Below are positions 37,719 to 47,007 of a stretch of 64,000 nt of DNA, piece after piece. The DNA is from Aquimarina sp. Aq78 (GTDB lineage: Bacteria; Bacteroidota; Bacteroidia; Flavobacteriales; Flavobacteriaceae): assembly GCF_900299525.1 (NCBI RefSeq), contig NZ_OMKA01000001.1:868001-932000 (forward strand), in the 5' to 3' direction. The position numbers and the translations under genes were made by a program. The notes beneath the pieces were generated by a model. That model searched no databases, was not told where the DNA came from, and was given only the letters and a program-made list of their open reading frames with translations. Numbering within the stretch: the stretch's first letter is position 1; each line of letters begins with the position of its first letter.

Positions 37719-38783
37719 ATGAGTAGCTTAAAAAAAACATCGACATTTTTTAATATTCCAATAGTCAAACATTTTTTGTTTTGGCTTGGTATTTACACCT
37801 ATTTTGTCGGCACTGTAAACATGGATTATTACAGTGGTTATAAAGAAGTTATAGAGCATTTCGCTATTTATATTGTGTGTCAGGTTATTGTGGCTTACAC
37901 ATGCCTGTACTTTTTAATACCACGTTTCTTAATACCGAAAAAGAATATTCGGTTAGCGATGAGTTTATTGCTGTTATTAGCTGGTGTATTTATCATTTTT
38001 GTAGGGTTTCACGAATATTATCATATCCCAAAATATTTCAAGTCAGGTGATAATTCTATCTATGATTCTAATACAATATTTTGGGAGAAATTATTAAATC
38101 CTAGTGTGTTTTTCGGTAAGTCTACAATAATTTTAACGCCAACAATATTATTAGTTGCAGCAAATTTTTATAAAGAAAAGCAAGCCTATTTGCAACTCAA
38201 AGAGCAAAAAATAGCTACAGAATTATCGGTATTAAAACATCAATTAAATCCACACTTCTTGTTTAACACGCTAAACAATTTGTATGCTTTATCTATAGAT
38301 AAATCTGACAAAGCTCCTGAGGTAATTGCAAAACTTTCGGAGATCTTAGATTATATCCTGTATGGTTGCAATGACAAATATGTGTCGTTGAAAAAAGAAA
38401 TTGAACTCATAGAAAACTATCTCGATTTAGAAAAAGTGAGATATGACGACCGTGTAGATATTAGTTTTAATAATAATATAGAAACCGATGTTAGAATTGC
38501 ACCATTAATTTTGTTAACCTTTATAGAAAACACTTTTAAACATGGGGTTTCTCAAGAACTTAAGAAAGCATATATCCAGATAACGATATCCATAGAAGGA
38601 AAGTTTATTCGGTTTGATATTACAAACTCTATAGCAAAAAATGTGGTCTCTGGGAATAAAGAAACCATTGGATTAACCAATGTAAAAAAACAATTGGAAT
38701 TATTATATTTTGATGATTATTCATTAGATATTAACGAAGAAAACAATTGCTTTAACGTACGTTTAAAATTGCCCGTAAAATGA
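37719..38783 (+). CDS. LytS-type membrane sensor histidine kinase
   Basis: ATG 37719 gives 354 aa; a TTG at 37701 lies in the promoter-like TTGTACTTTAG. Four hydrophobic spans (about 20-155) lead to the His_kinase domain HQLNPHFLFNTLNNLYALSI with the phospho-accepting His, and an ATPase part with LLTFIENTFKHGV (N box) and GLTNVKKQLELLY. It overlaps the response regulator by 4 bases. The signal is unknown. Confidence 0.9.
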   Translation: MSSLKKTSTFFNIPIVKHFLFWLGIYTYFVGTVNMDYYSGYKEVIEHFAIYIVCQVIVAYTCLYFLIPRFLIPKKNIRLAMSLLLLLAGVFIIFVGFHEYYHIPKYFKSGDNSIYDSNTIFWEKLLNPSVFFGKSTIILTPTILLVAANFYKEKQAYLQLKEQKIATELSVLKHQLNPHFLFNTLNNLYALSIDKSDKAPEVIAKLSEILDYILYGCNDKYVSLKKEIELIENYLDLEKVRYDDRVDISFNNNIETDVRIAPLILLTFIENTFKHGVSQELKKAYIQITISIEGKFIRFDITNSIAKNVVSGNKETIGLTNVKKQLELLYFDDYSLDINEENNCFNVRLKLPVK

Positions 38784-39478
38784 CTTACAAATGTTTAATA
38801 ATTGATGATGAAAAGTTGGCTAGAGGGCTTATAAAAACACATTTATCTCAATTAGATGATTTCGAACTGGTTGCTTCTTGTGGTAGTGCTATTGAGGCTA
38901 GTATGATACTCCAAAAAGAAGCAATAGATTTATTGTTTTTAGATATTGAGATGCCTGTTTTAAAGGGCACTGATTTTTTTAAAAACCTAGTGCACAAACC
39001 CAAAGTCATTTTTACTACTGCCTATAGAGATTATGCCGTTGAAGGGTTTGAGTTAAATGCGGTTGATTATATTCTAAAGCCTATAACCTTTCAGCGTTTC
39101 TTTAATGCTATAGAGAAATTTAGAACTTTACAAAGAGTAAGTATTTCTGACTCCATCCCTACTCCAGAAAGCAAAGATGTTTTTATCTATATACGAAAAG
39201 ATAGAAAACAGGTAAAAGTGTACTTAGATTCTATTTTATATATAGAAAGTTTAAAAGATTATGTCAAAATACATTTAGAGAAAGAAAATCACATTACTAA
39301 ATCTAGTATATCGGCTTTTGAAGAAAAGTTAGATGAACGGTTTATAAGAGTGCATCGTTCATATATTATCAATAAGGATAAAATTATGGCCTACACAAAA
39401 AATGATATTGAAATTGGTAACATTGAAATCCCCATTGGTGAAAATTTCCGGAACAATCTTGCTTCTTTTTTAACATGA
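38780..39478 (+). CDS. LytTR-family response regulator
   Basis: The 232-aa protein has a receiver domain (about 1-118: CLIIDDEKLARGLI, the phospho-Asp in LLFLDIEMPVLKGTDF, and NAVDYILKPI) and a C-terminal LytTR DNA-binding domain (SILYIESLKDYVKIHLEKEN, FIRVHRSYIINKDKI). It is the partner of the overlapping LytS kinase. Confidence 0.93.
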   Translation: MTYKCLIIDDEKLARGLIKTHLSQLDDFELVASCGSAIEASMILQKEAIDLLFLDIEMPVLKGTDFFKNLVHKPKVIFTTAYRDYAVEGFELNAVDYILKPITFQRFFNAIEKFRTLQRVSISDSIPTPESKDVFIYIRKDRKQVKVYLDSILYIESLKDYVKIHLEKENHITKSSISAFEEKLDERFIRVHRSYIINKDKIMAYTKNDIEIGNIEIPIGENFRNNLASFLT

Positions 39479-39502
39479 CAAGAGTTAATAAAGTAACAGT
39501 TT

Positions 39503-39680
39503 TTGGTAACAACACGCCCTATGTAAACCTCTTTCCCGGATCTTAGGGCAAGAGTCTATAGTTAGTTATTCTGAATTGATCAAAAATCACTTAGATTTGT
39601 ACATGTTCATATCGATTACAAGGGATATAATAACAATTGCTGTTATAGCTTTGTTATGGTGCATTCCTACCACTACGAAA
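39503..39680 (+). repeat. composite repeat with promoter (T4-like, copy 4)
   Basis: GGTAACAACACGCCCTATGT opens it. CTGAATTGATCAAAAATCAC followed by TAGATTTG (39592-39599) is the shared promoter piece. It ends AACAATTGCTGTTATAGCTT TGTTATGGTGC shortly before the next gene. Confidence 0.6.
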
Positions 39681-39696
39681 AATTAAGATTAAATAA

Positions 39697-39996
39697 ATGA
39701 CATTTGAAGATTTAAAAGGTAAAATCATCCAAATGGATGAAAATAAAGGTTGGTCAGATGGACAACCAGGAGATTTAGCAAAATCTATAATGCTTGAGAG
39801 TGCTGAATTACTGGAGTATTTTCAATGGGATGACACAATTAGATTTAGAGGTCAGAAGATTCTAAGTAAGAATAAAAATGAGATAGGTAAAGAAATGGCA
39901 GATATACTTATCTATCTTATAAAGATGAGTAATAAAATGGATATTGATTTAATAAATGTAACGATCAACAAAATAGACGAGATACAAAAAAGATAA
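39697..39996 (+). CDS. MazG-like nucleotide pyrophosphohydrolase
   Basis: The 99-aa all-alpha protein has the two metal-binding helices of the MazG/NTP-PPase superfamily: LAKSIMLESAELLEYFQW (ExxE) and IGKEMADILIYLIKMS (ExxxD). It should hydrolyse a nucleoside triphosphate to the monophosphate and PPi. Such small enzymes often sit in accessory regions as house-cleaning or defence-linked proteins; here it stands alone between repeats. Confidence 0.85.
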   Translation: MTFEDLKGKIIQMDENKGWSDGQPGDLAKSIMLESAELLEYFQWDDTIRFRGQKILSKNKNEIGKEMADILIYLIKMSNKMDIDLINVTINKIDEIQKR

Positions 39997-40030
39997 ATAT
40001 CACACCGCAACATAGTGTATAAGTAATAGC

Positions 40031-40165
40031 GGTTACGGAGGGTTCTTCTATGATGTGGAAGCAAAAAAGTTTTACTCATTTAGTGATAAACAACGAAATG
40101 TCTGGAAAGAATTTTATCGGACATATACCAAAGCACTTTACGAAAAAAGAAAAAGAAGTACATAG
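40031..40165 (+). pseudogene. 3' remnant of an unknown gene
   Basis: An open frame without a start reads GYGGFFYDVEAKKFYSFSDK and then a basic tail to TAG at 40163-40165, with stops just upstream. Its residue pattern is protein-like, and repeat T1 copy b begins at its stop. It looks like the tail of a gene whose front was lost. Confidence 0.5.
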
Positions 40166-40166
40166 C

Positions 40167-40339
40167 TACAACAACATATATGTGATCATAGCAGCTAAGT
40201 GATGAATCGAATGGTTTGCGTATTTTTGATAAGGTGCGATACTTGCAAAAGTAAAAGCTAGCAACCAATGCACAGAAAAATCAAAAAGCAAGGTAACATT
40301 TTGCCCTACTACGACACATATATTAAACGTTGGCAACAA
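40167..40339. repeat. intergenic repeat T1, copy b
   Basis: ACAACAACATATATGTGATC, GATGAATCGAATGGTTTG, TTGATAAGGTGCGAT and the right end ACATATATTAAACGTTGGCA ACAA. Nearly identical to the copy at 49424. Confidence 0.85.
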
Positions 40340-40356
40340 CTAAATAAACACTCTAT

Positions 40357-41019
40357 ATGAAAAAACACTTTCTTTTGATTATTAGCATTTTCATCATATG
40401 TCACAGTTACTCCCAAGAATATTTTGAAGGGGAAGTCCACTACAAAATGGAAATTACTCCCACAATGAAAAATTTAACTCAAGAAATGCTCAAAAAAGAG
40501 ATTGGAGATACCATTATAGGTTATGTACAGGAAAGAAAATATGCCATGACAAACAATGCCAAAGGTGATTTAGGAGCAATGAAAATGATTTTTTTATTAG
40601 ATGAAAACATAATGTATATAGAATATGAAAAATCGGATACTATCCAAATGTCCAGAATCGATAAAATACCTGGTGAGTTATTGAAAATGGAAGAAAATAA
40701 TGACGATGTGAAGAGTGTTTTGGGTGATAAATGCTCATCAATACGTCTTGAATATAAAGATTCTCAGTATGGATTAGAAACTCGTAGTACTCATTATTTT
40801 AATCCCAAGTATCGTTTAAATAAAGAAGCATACCAAAACCACAAATACGGCTATTGGAATCTATTCGTAGACAAATCCGGATCAATATCGGTAAGAAATG
40901 AAGATAATCTATACCCAATATATAAATCAGTAATGGAAGCTTTTAGTATAGAAGAAAAGAAAGTATCAGATGAATTATTTAAAATTAGTGAAGGCAAAGT
41001 GATTAAATCAATGGATTAA
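40357..41019 (+). CDS. secreted GLPGLI/DUF4412-like protein
   Basis: The 220-aa protein has a signal peptide (MKKHFLLIISIFIICHSYSQ) directly followed by EYFEGEVHYKMEITP, the opening strand usual in GLPGLI/DUF4412-type exported proteins. The rest is beta-rich with LLDENIMYIEYE and a conserved-looking LGDKCSSIRLEY. The function is unknown. It lies between T1 copy b and T2 copy b. Confidence 0.6.
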   Translation: MKKHFLLIISIFIICHSYSQEYFEGEVHYKMEITPTMKNLTQEMLKKEIGDTIIGYVQERKYAMTNNAKGDLGAMKMIFLLDENIMYIEYEKSDTIQMSRIDKIPGELLKMEENNDDVKSVLGDKCSSIRLEYKDSQYGLETRSTHYFNPKYRLNKEAYQNHKYGYWNLFVDKSGSISVRNEDNLYPIYKSVMEAFSIEEKKVSDELFKISEGKVIKSMD

Positions 41020-41025
41020 AGCAGT

Positions 41026-41250
41026 CGCCAACAACGTATATAAAACATAGCTAATAAGTACTAAATCGAAAGGTTCGCTACTATTTACTAAGTTCGCCAA
41101 ATTTTTAAAGCCTGTACTGAGCTTGTCGAAGTATGGCTTTTAAGAACGATAAATTAAAAACAAAATAAAAAGTTTTGGCTAAGTGCTTAATCAGAAATTC
41201 AGTAATTTTAATCCCCTTACTAACCATAGCTGAGACGTTGTGCGTCATTG
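41026..41250. repeat. intergenic repeat T2, copy b
   Basis: Starts GCCAACAACGTATATAAAAC ATAGCTAATAAGTAC, has an inner stem GCCtgtactgagc...tatGGC with the sequence CTGAGCTTGTCGAAGTA (41118-41134), AAAAGTTTTGGCTAAGTGC, and ends CCATAGCTGAGACGTTGTGC. Ends ACAACG and CGTTGTGC are complementary. Confidence 0.85.
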
Positions 41251-41272
41251 AGCCAAACTCCTGAAATATTTA

Positions 41273-41929
41273 ATGAAATTATTGAACACCATAGAAATTG
41301 AACCTTGGGATTATACCGAAAATGAATATGAATCCCCAGATGTTTCGCGAGATAAAAACCCTCAGAAATGGAGTGAATTCTGGTACAAGTGTATTTCGGA
41401 TAGTAATCTACAAAATTTAAAACCTATTGAACTTGGTTCATATTTGGTTGACATAAAAAATATTGGTGATTCTGAATTAAAAATTATTCTTCAAAAAGAA
41501 TTAAGAGGTATTGATATATCAAATGTAAAGGAGTATATCGAGCCATTATTTGGTGGAATTGTAATTATAGAAAATGACGACATAATTATTGAACCTACTT
41601 GCTGCGGTGACATATCTAACATTCAACATTGGGAAGAAATCGAAAATTCGAAATTAAATCACTGGGAGCAATTATGGATTGGTCATCCTTGGGTATATTG
41701 TAAACAGAATGTTGATAGTGTTGCTCTTTCAGATTATACCGAAGACTGTCTAGAAGATTTCAAGAAGTTATCCGAAAAATATAAATTCTCAAAGCAGATA
41801 CTAATTACCGAAATTAAATCAAGTCGGAAATACCTTTACGATTTTGAAAATCGAATAACAAAAGTTTTAATAGAACTCGGGATTGATAATGCAAATAAAA
41901 TTGCAAAACTAATGACAGGAAATAAATAA
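41273..41929 (+). CDS. cassette protein of unknown function
   Basis: The 218-aa acidic, soluble protein has no signal peptide. A central EPLFGGIVIIENDDIIIEPT then CCGDISNIQHWEEI with neighbouring Cys and a Trp-rich HWEQLWIGHPWVYCKQ are its marked features. The latter pattern recalls SUKH-like or other immunity-type proteins of Bacteroidota, but no family is claimed. Confidence 0.6.
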   Translation: MKLLNTIEIEPWDYTENEYESPDVSRDKNPQKWSEFWYKCISDSNLQNLKPIELGSYLVDIKNIGDSELKIILQKELRGIDISNVKEYIEPLFGGIVIIENDDIIIEPTCCGDISNIQHWEEIENSKLNHWEQLWIGHPWVYCKQNVDSVALSDYTEDCLEDFKKLSEKYKFSKQILITEIKSSRKYLYDFENRITKVLIELGIDNANKIAKLMTGNK

Positions 41930-41976
41930 CGCACGCCCAACTATATATTACCTCATTTCCTTAAATAAGAAAATAA

Positions 41977-42858
41977 ATGGCAAAAGAACAGAAAGTAAAT
42001 GCCGGAATAAGAATTGTTTCGATGCTTTTTGACCACATCGTAATGACATTTATCGCGATGTTCTTTTTTATTCCGGGGATGATTGCAGGGTTTTCGACAG
42101 CTTTTGAAATAAGTCATGAACCAAGCACTCCTGACCTTTTTGGTTTTAATTACATTACACTTATTGGCCTTGCTCTTTATTTCTGTAAAGATTGCATACA
42201 AGGACGAAGCATTGCAAAAAGAGTGCTAAAACTTCAAGTCGTCGAAAACTCAAGCGGTAAAGTGGCTTCGCCAATTCGATGTTTTATTAGAAATATATTT
42301 TGTATCTTTTGGTTTATAGAAGTAATTGTTACCCTGGTAAACTCTAATAGGAGAATCGGTGATCTGGTAGCAGGAACAAAAGTAGTTCCGTTTAATCCTG
42401 AACATAAACAACCCAAAATTAATATCATGCAAATAGCATTTTCAATGCTTCTTGCCTATGGAATAATGATGCTTATGATGCTACCTCTTGAAGCCTGGAA
42501 ATCAAGAATAAAAAGTAACCAGGTAACCTATGTCGCCAGTTCGTTAAATGAACAAGTAGCAAATGAAACCAAACAACTTTTTGCTGATAGCCTGGGTACA
42601 CACTTAACTTCTGATGTACGTGTTTATGACCAACTCGAACAAGATAACGATTTGAAATATGTTTCTGTTATACTTAGGCTTAACGAAAACTACTTAGAGA
42701 ATGATAATAATTACGAAAAAATCAAATCGGTAACTGTTCCTCTAATTTTGGCAAAGTTTCCCGAAGGAACTTTTGTGGGGCAGGTGCAATATGTCTATCA
42801 ACAATCCCATAGTATACATACACGTACATTGACACTGGATTGGAGAAAAAAGGAATAA
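41977..42858 (+). CDS. RDD-family membrane protein
   Basis: The 293-aa protein has the RDD pattern: Arg in NAGIRIVSMLFDHIVMTF, Asp in FDH, GRSIAKRVLKLQVVE, and RRIGDLVAGTKVVPF. Three to four spans are followed by a soluble C-terminal part (about 185-293). RDD proteins may act in transport of Na+ or other solutes; here the role is unknown. The next gene starts 12 bases later. Confidence 0.87.
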   Translation: MAKEQKVNAGIRIVSMLFDHIVMTFIAMFFFIPGMIAGFSTAFEISHEPSTPDLFGFNYITLIGLALYFCKDCIQGRSIAKRVLKLQVVENSSGKVASPIRCFIRNIFCIFWFIEVIVTLVNSNRRIGDLVAGTKVVPFNPEHKQPKINIMQIAFSMLLAYGIMMLMMLPLEAWKSRIKSNQVTYVASSLNEQVANETKQLFADSLGTHLTSDVRVYDQLEQDNDLKYVSVILRLNENYLENDNNYEKIKSVTVPLILAKFPEGTFVGQVQYVYQQSHSIHTRTLTLDWRKKE

Positions 42859-42870
42859 AAAATCTATTAC

Positions 42871-43419
42871 ATGGAAACTGTTCAAAAAAAACACGAATAC
42901 CAACTCGATAAATATACGTTTCAACAACCGTATGAAACCATAACAGTTGTGGATAGCGCCGTTTTAGATATTCTATCCTACAATTATGAGACTGATATTA
43001 ATACTAACAGTAGTTATCTGGAAAAAGTACAGCTAATTCTAAGTTTCTTAAAAATCAAAAACATATTTGAAACCGTTTTGATACACCAAAATACTCGTGA
43101 AAATACATTTACCGAACTTCGGGGAAAAAGTGGTTATGCTGTATTGGATAAATTTTTACGAATTGAGTTAGTCTCTGATCATACTGATAAACACCAGATT
43201 TACGAGGGGTACAAGAAATTTGACGAGTATGTTTCTAGTTTTGATAAAGACCTTAAAACAAGATATGAATCACAAAATAAAGAGGTAGCCAGAAAATGGA
43301 AAAAGAAACAAGAACAAGAAGCTGAAGAAGAGTATAAAGGCGGTATGGCCTTTCTTATAATTATTACTATCGTGTTTTTTGCTTCAATATATGGGATCAT
43401 TAGCTATATAAATGGTTAG
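42871..43419 (+). CDS. C-tail-anchored protein paired with RDD
   Basis: The 182-aa protein is soluble and charged, with a coiled-coil-like stretch rich in K and E (about 135-155) and one hydrophobic span at its C-terminus (about 158-178). No motif was recognised. Close spacing shows it belongs with the RDD protein. Confidence 0.7.
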   Translation: METVQKKHEYQLDKYTFQQPYETITVVDSAVLDILSYNYETDINTNSSYLEKVQLILSFLKIKNIFETVLIHQNTRENTFTELRGKSGYAVLDKFLRIELVSDHTDKHQIYEGYKKFDEYVSSFDKDLKTRYESQNKEVARKWKKKQEQEAEEEYKGGMAFLIIITIVFFASIYGIISYING

Positions 43420-43686
43420 CATTTCATCCTTTTTTAAAAACTGTACAGGAAGCCATATCTATCTATTGAAGAAAAAAAATATCTTAAAAAATACATTTAG
43501 CAAAGATATTAGCAACGATAACTTGATATGTATTTCGATAGTAATAGCAAAAAAAGCGTTATTTTGAGTGATTTTACAGTTTTATCATAACCATCATATC
43601 GGTTATTTTAGTAATTTCAGTTACAAACTAATTTATAATGGATATGTATGTCCCGGTACACATATATCTTTGTTATTTACAATAAA

Positions 43687-44730
43687 ATGAAGTTCAGAAA
43701 TAAACGCAGATTACAAATCCTGAAACAATATATTATTGGATGGACTATTGCGTTCATTTTTTTAAGTATTGTTCGGGGTGAAGGCACAAAAGAGTTAGGG
43801 TCTGTTCAAATGGAAGTTTGGAAAGCGGTTCTTGCTTCTTTTTTTATGGGACCCATTCTCGGAAGTGTCTCAGGTATTGCTCAAATATTGACCGAAGAAC
43901 ACGGATATAAACAGATAGCATTTCAAAAGCTGTTGATTCTTCGGTTTCTATTTGCTATTCTATTTGTTGCATCTATTGTACTATTAGCATATTTCATTTT
44001 CAGTGAAGATATTGGGCTTCTTCAGTTTGCATTTGAACCTGGTAGTTTCGCTATCTATTTATACATAATATCTGTCGATATTTTCATGTTCGGTCTAAGG
44101 CAAGTAAATCTCTTTTTAGGAAGTGATAATTTATGGAAACTTTTTCGCGGCAAATTCTATACACCCCGAGAAGAAAAGAGGATTTTTATGTTTCTTGACC
44201 TTCAGTCCTCAACAATGCATGCCGAAAATTTAGGTCATGTTGAATACAGCAAAATGATTCAAGACTGCTTTATTGATTTAGGAATTTCTGTCGAAAACGA
44301 AGCGGAAATCTACCAATATGTTGGCGATGAAGTAATATTGACATGGAAGCTTCAGGATGGAATACGAGGGCAGAACTGTCTTAATGTCTATTTCAATTTT
44401 AAACAGCGATTAGATAAGCGAAAGGAGCATTACCTACAGAATTATAATTGTATCCCACATTTTAAAGCAGGAATGAATTCGGGTATTGTTACTGTGGCCG
44501 AGGTAGGTAAATACAAAAAAGAAATTGCATATCATGGAGACACTATAAACACAGCTGCGAGGATTCAAGGTCAATGCAATGAACTTAAGCAAGAGTTTTT
44601 GATTTCTGAGAGTTTAAAAAACGATTTGAATAATTTGGGTTTTGTTTTTTCTGAACTTGGCAGTGTAGAACTCAAAGGAAAAGGAAGCCAAACACGTCTT
44701 TATGCAGTTAATCAAACAAATAGTAAATAA
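43687..44730 (+). CDS. membrane-bound class III adenylate/guanylate cyclase
   Basis: ATG 43687 gives 347 aa; an upstream ATG at 43648 adds a 13-residue stretch that blurs the basic start. Four spans (about 10-150) are followed by the catalytic domain (about 170-330): IFMFLDLQSSTMHAENLG with the first metal Asp, YQYVGDEVILTW with the second, and HGDTINTAARIQ. It likely makes cAMP; substrate-specifying residues cannot be assigned by eye. It stands alone. Confidence 0.85.
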   Translation: MKFRNKRRLQILKQYIIGWTIAFIFLSIVRGEGTKELGSVQMEVWKAVLASFFMGPILGSVSGIAQILTEEHGYKQIAFQKLLILRFLFAILFVASIVLLAYFIFSEDIGLLQFAFEPGSFAIYLYIISVDIFMFGLRQVNLFLGSDNLWKLFRGKFYTPREEKRIFMFLDLQSSTMHAENLGHVEYSKMIQDCFIDLGISVENEAEIYQYVGDEVILTWKLQDGIRGQNCLNVYFNFKQRLDKRKEHYLQNYNCIPHFKAGMNSGIVTVAEVGKYKKEIAYHGDTINTAARIQGQCNELKQEFLISESLKNDLNNLGFVFSELGSVELKGKGSQTRLYAVNQTNSK

Positions 44731-44797
44731 CACTATGTGAAAAGCATTAAAACGCTTTTTATATTTAATGTTAGCAGTAATGTAAGAAAACGAAATA

Positions 44798-45220
44798 ATG
44801 ACATTTTACGAAAAAGAACTTTATAGAATTCGTAGCATTGTTTATTCAAATGAAGGACAAATTAACACCGTAATTGGAATTCGAAACTATATCGAAAATA
44901 ATTATGATGTCAATTTAAATTTGGAATTATTATCCCATATTCAGTTTGTTTCCAAGTACCACCTGTTACGCTTGTTCAAAAAATATTATGGAATAACTCC
45001 AAGGCAATACTTAATTGACAAACGAATTGAGAAATCTAAAGATTATCTAACAAGTGGGATGTCTGTAACTGAAACCTGTTTTGCTGTTGGTTTTGAAAGT
45101 TTAGGTTCGTTCAGTACTTTATTTAAAACAAAAACAGGAAAATCACCTTCAGAATTTCAAAAAGAGCAACTTTCAAGAAGTAAAATAGATTTGAAGTTCG
45201 GAACTTTGGAACATAAATAA
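44798..45220 (+). CDS. AraC-family DNA-binding protein (HTH only)
   Basis: The 140-aa protein is a bare AraC domain: LNLELLSHIQFVSKYHLLRL is the first HTH and SVTETCFAVGFESLGSFSTL the second, followed by KTKTGKSPSEFQKEQ. It has no ligand domain. It precedes the VOC gene by 7 bases, an arrangement where the regulator controls its partner. Confidence 0.9.
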   Translation: MTFYEKELYRIRSIVYSNEGQINTVIGIRNYIENNYDVNLNLELLSHIQFVSKYHLLRLFKKYYGITPRQYLIDKRIEKSKDYLTSGMSVTETCFAVGFESLGSFSTLFKTKTGKSPSEFQKEQLSRSKIDLKFGTLEHK

Positions 45221-45227
45221 ATCAAAG

Positions 45228-45623
45228 ATGAAAGTAACACTAATTAGTATTCCAGTACGAGATCAAGAAAAAGCTTTAAAATTTTACACAGAAAAACTGG
45301 GTTTCATAAAAAAGAAGGATTTACCATTAGAAGGTGGAAATAGATGGCTGACCTTAGTTTCAAAAGAAGCACAGGATGGGCCAGAATTGTTATTAGAACC
45401 CGCCCCTAATCATTTTGAACCGTCTAAAGTTTATCAAGATGCATTGATGGAAGCAGGAATTCCATACACACAATTTGATGTTCAAAATGTTGATGCAGAA
45501 TATGAACGATTGGCAAAATTTGATGTAGAATTTAGTATGAAACCAACCAAAATGGGAACTGTAAAAGTTGCAGTTTTTAATGATACCTGTGGAAATAATA
45601 TTCAACTAGTGGAGGAATTATAA
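45228..45623 (+). CDS. VOC-family (glyoxalase-like) protein
   Basis: The 131-aa protein has the VOC signs: ISIPVRDQEKALKFYTEKLG at the start, LEGGNRWLTLVSKEAQDGPE, ELLLEPAPNH, and GTVKVAVFNDTCGNNIQLVE at the end. It may be an isomerase, dioxygenase or resistance protein. It is cotranscribed with the AraC gene. Confidence 0.88.
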   Translation: MKVTLISIPVRDQEKALKFYTEKLGFIKKKDLPLEGGNRWLTLVSKEAQDGPELLLEPAPNHFEPSKVYQDALMEAGIPYTQFDVQNVDAEYERLAKFDVEFSMKPTKMGTVKVAVFNDTCGNNIQLVEEL

Positions 45624-45631
45624 AAACACTA

Positions 45632-45761
45632 CTGCCAACAGTGCGCATAATTCATTGCTAGTAATTGCGAAACCGAAAGGTTTGTGAGTATTTACAAGAA
45701 CCCCCAAAATGTAGTAACATTCTGCAATGCTACGATACATATATTATGCATTAGTGGCAAT
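45632..45761. repeat. intergenic repeat T1, diverged copy e
   Basis: CTGCCAACAGTGCGCATAAT, GCGAAACCGAAAGGTTTGTG, then TAACATTCTGCAATGCTACG and CATATATTATGCATTAGTGG CAATTAAA. Shorter than other copies. Confidence 0.7.
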
Positions 45762-45778
45762 TAAAACCAACGTTAAAA

Positions 45779-46654
45779 ATGATTTCACAAAATCAAATAG
45801 ACAAGGCTTCAAACTTTTTGAAACTTCACAAAGAAGAAAAGATACTTACTCTATTAAATTCTTGGGATCCAGGAAGTTCTAAACTAATAGAAGCTAGTGG
45901 TTTTAAAGCAATTGGAACAACAAGTATGGGCATTTCTGCTTCATTAGGGTATCCAGATTGTCAAGCAATTCCGTTTCAAGAAATGGTCGATGCCGTTAAA
46001 AGAATAGTAGAAAAAGTAACCTTACCTGTTACGGCAGATATTGAAGGTGGATATGGTAAAAATATAAATGAAATTGTAAATAGCAGTAGGCAAATTCTTT
46101 TAACAGGAATAGTAGGGATTAATATTGAAGATAGTTATGACTTGAATCCCAAATTGGTTGATTCAATCGAATTTTGTGAGCGAATATCTGCTATTCGAGA
46201 AATGGCAAAATCTCTTGGAATACATTTAGTTATCAATGCAAGAACGGATGTTTTCATTACCTCTTCAGGTTCAGAAAATAACAGGTTGAAAGAATCTATT
46301 GATCGGGGTAATAAATATCAAGAAGCGGGAGCAGATTGTATCTTTATTCCAGATGTTTGGCAAAAGGAGAAAATAAGAACTTTAGTACAAGAAATTGATG
46401 CACCAATTAATATTCTTTCAAACCCCACAAACGGAACAGGGTTTCCTCCTTCAATAAAAGAATTAGAAGAAATTGGTGTTGCCAGAGTAAGTTTAGGTTC
46501 TTCCCTAATGAAATCAACCTTGGCTTCAATAAGGAAAATTGGACAAGAAGTAATTGAAGAGGGAACATATAAAAGATTATCTGAGCATCTCGAACCAATC
46601 CCTGAAACATTAATGGCATATAAAATGGCAACCGAAAAAAATAAAAAGCACTAA
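45779..46654 (+). CDS. isocitrate lyase/PEP mutase-superfamily protein
   Basis: The 291-aa protein shows LLNSWDPGSSKLIEASGFKA, TSMGISASLGYPD, TADIEGGYG (metal-binding region), GINIEDS and INARTDVF, all typical of the PEP mutase/phosphonopyruvate hydrolase branch. The KKCGH loop of true isocitrate lyase is absent. It probably acts on an oxaloacetate-like or phosphonate compound. It is alone between repeats. Confidence 0.87.
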   Translation: MISQNQIDKASNFLKLHKEEKILTLLNSWDPGSSKLIEASGFKAIGTTSMGISASLGYPDCQAIPFQEMVDAVKRIVEKVTLPVTADIEGGYGKNINEIVNSSRQILLTGIVGINIEDSYDLNPKLVDSIEFCERISAIREMAKSLGIHLVINARTDVFITSSGSENNRLKESIDRGNKYQEAGADCIFIPDVWQKEKIRTLVQEIDAPINILSNPTNGTGFPPSIKELEEIGVARVSLGSSLMKSTLASIRKIGQEVIEEGTYKRLSEHLEPIPETLMAYKMATEKNKKH

Positions 46655-46659
46655 AATAT

Positions 46660-46720
46660 AAACATAAAGAATACAAAATCGATATATGTGTACTAGTACA
46701 TATATTCTTTTGTTGTGCAT
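46660..46720. repeat. short palindromic repeat T3, copy a
   Basis: ACATAAAGAATACAAAATCG followed by ATATATGTGTACTAGTACAT and ATATTCTTTTGTTGTGCATA. Near-palindromic around GTACTAGTAC. Confidence 0.75.
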
Positions 46721-47007
46721 AAGCTAAATAAAGAGCATTCTAACTGACTTTCAAAAAAGAGAATGAAAATATAAATAGTTCAGAATTCAGTACTGTACTA
46801 AGAGTCCTCAACTATTTGAAGCAATACATACTTTACGTACAAAATAACTATAGTCAAGACTGAGACATAAAATACGATTACATGATGCAATATAAAAGTC
46901 ACGCTGGAAAACTTGGATGGTTTTTTTATAGACGGATTTTCACAACTTCTTATTTCGTTTACGTGAAAAATTGACCATATTTGACATCGAATTAAAATAC
47001 ACTTTCG

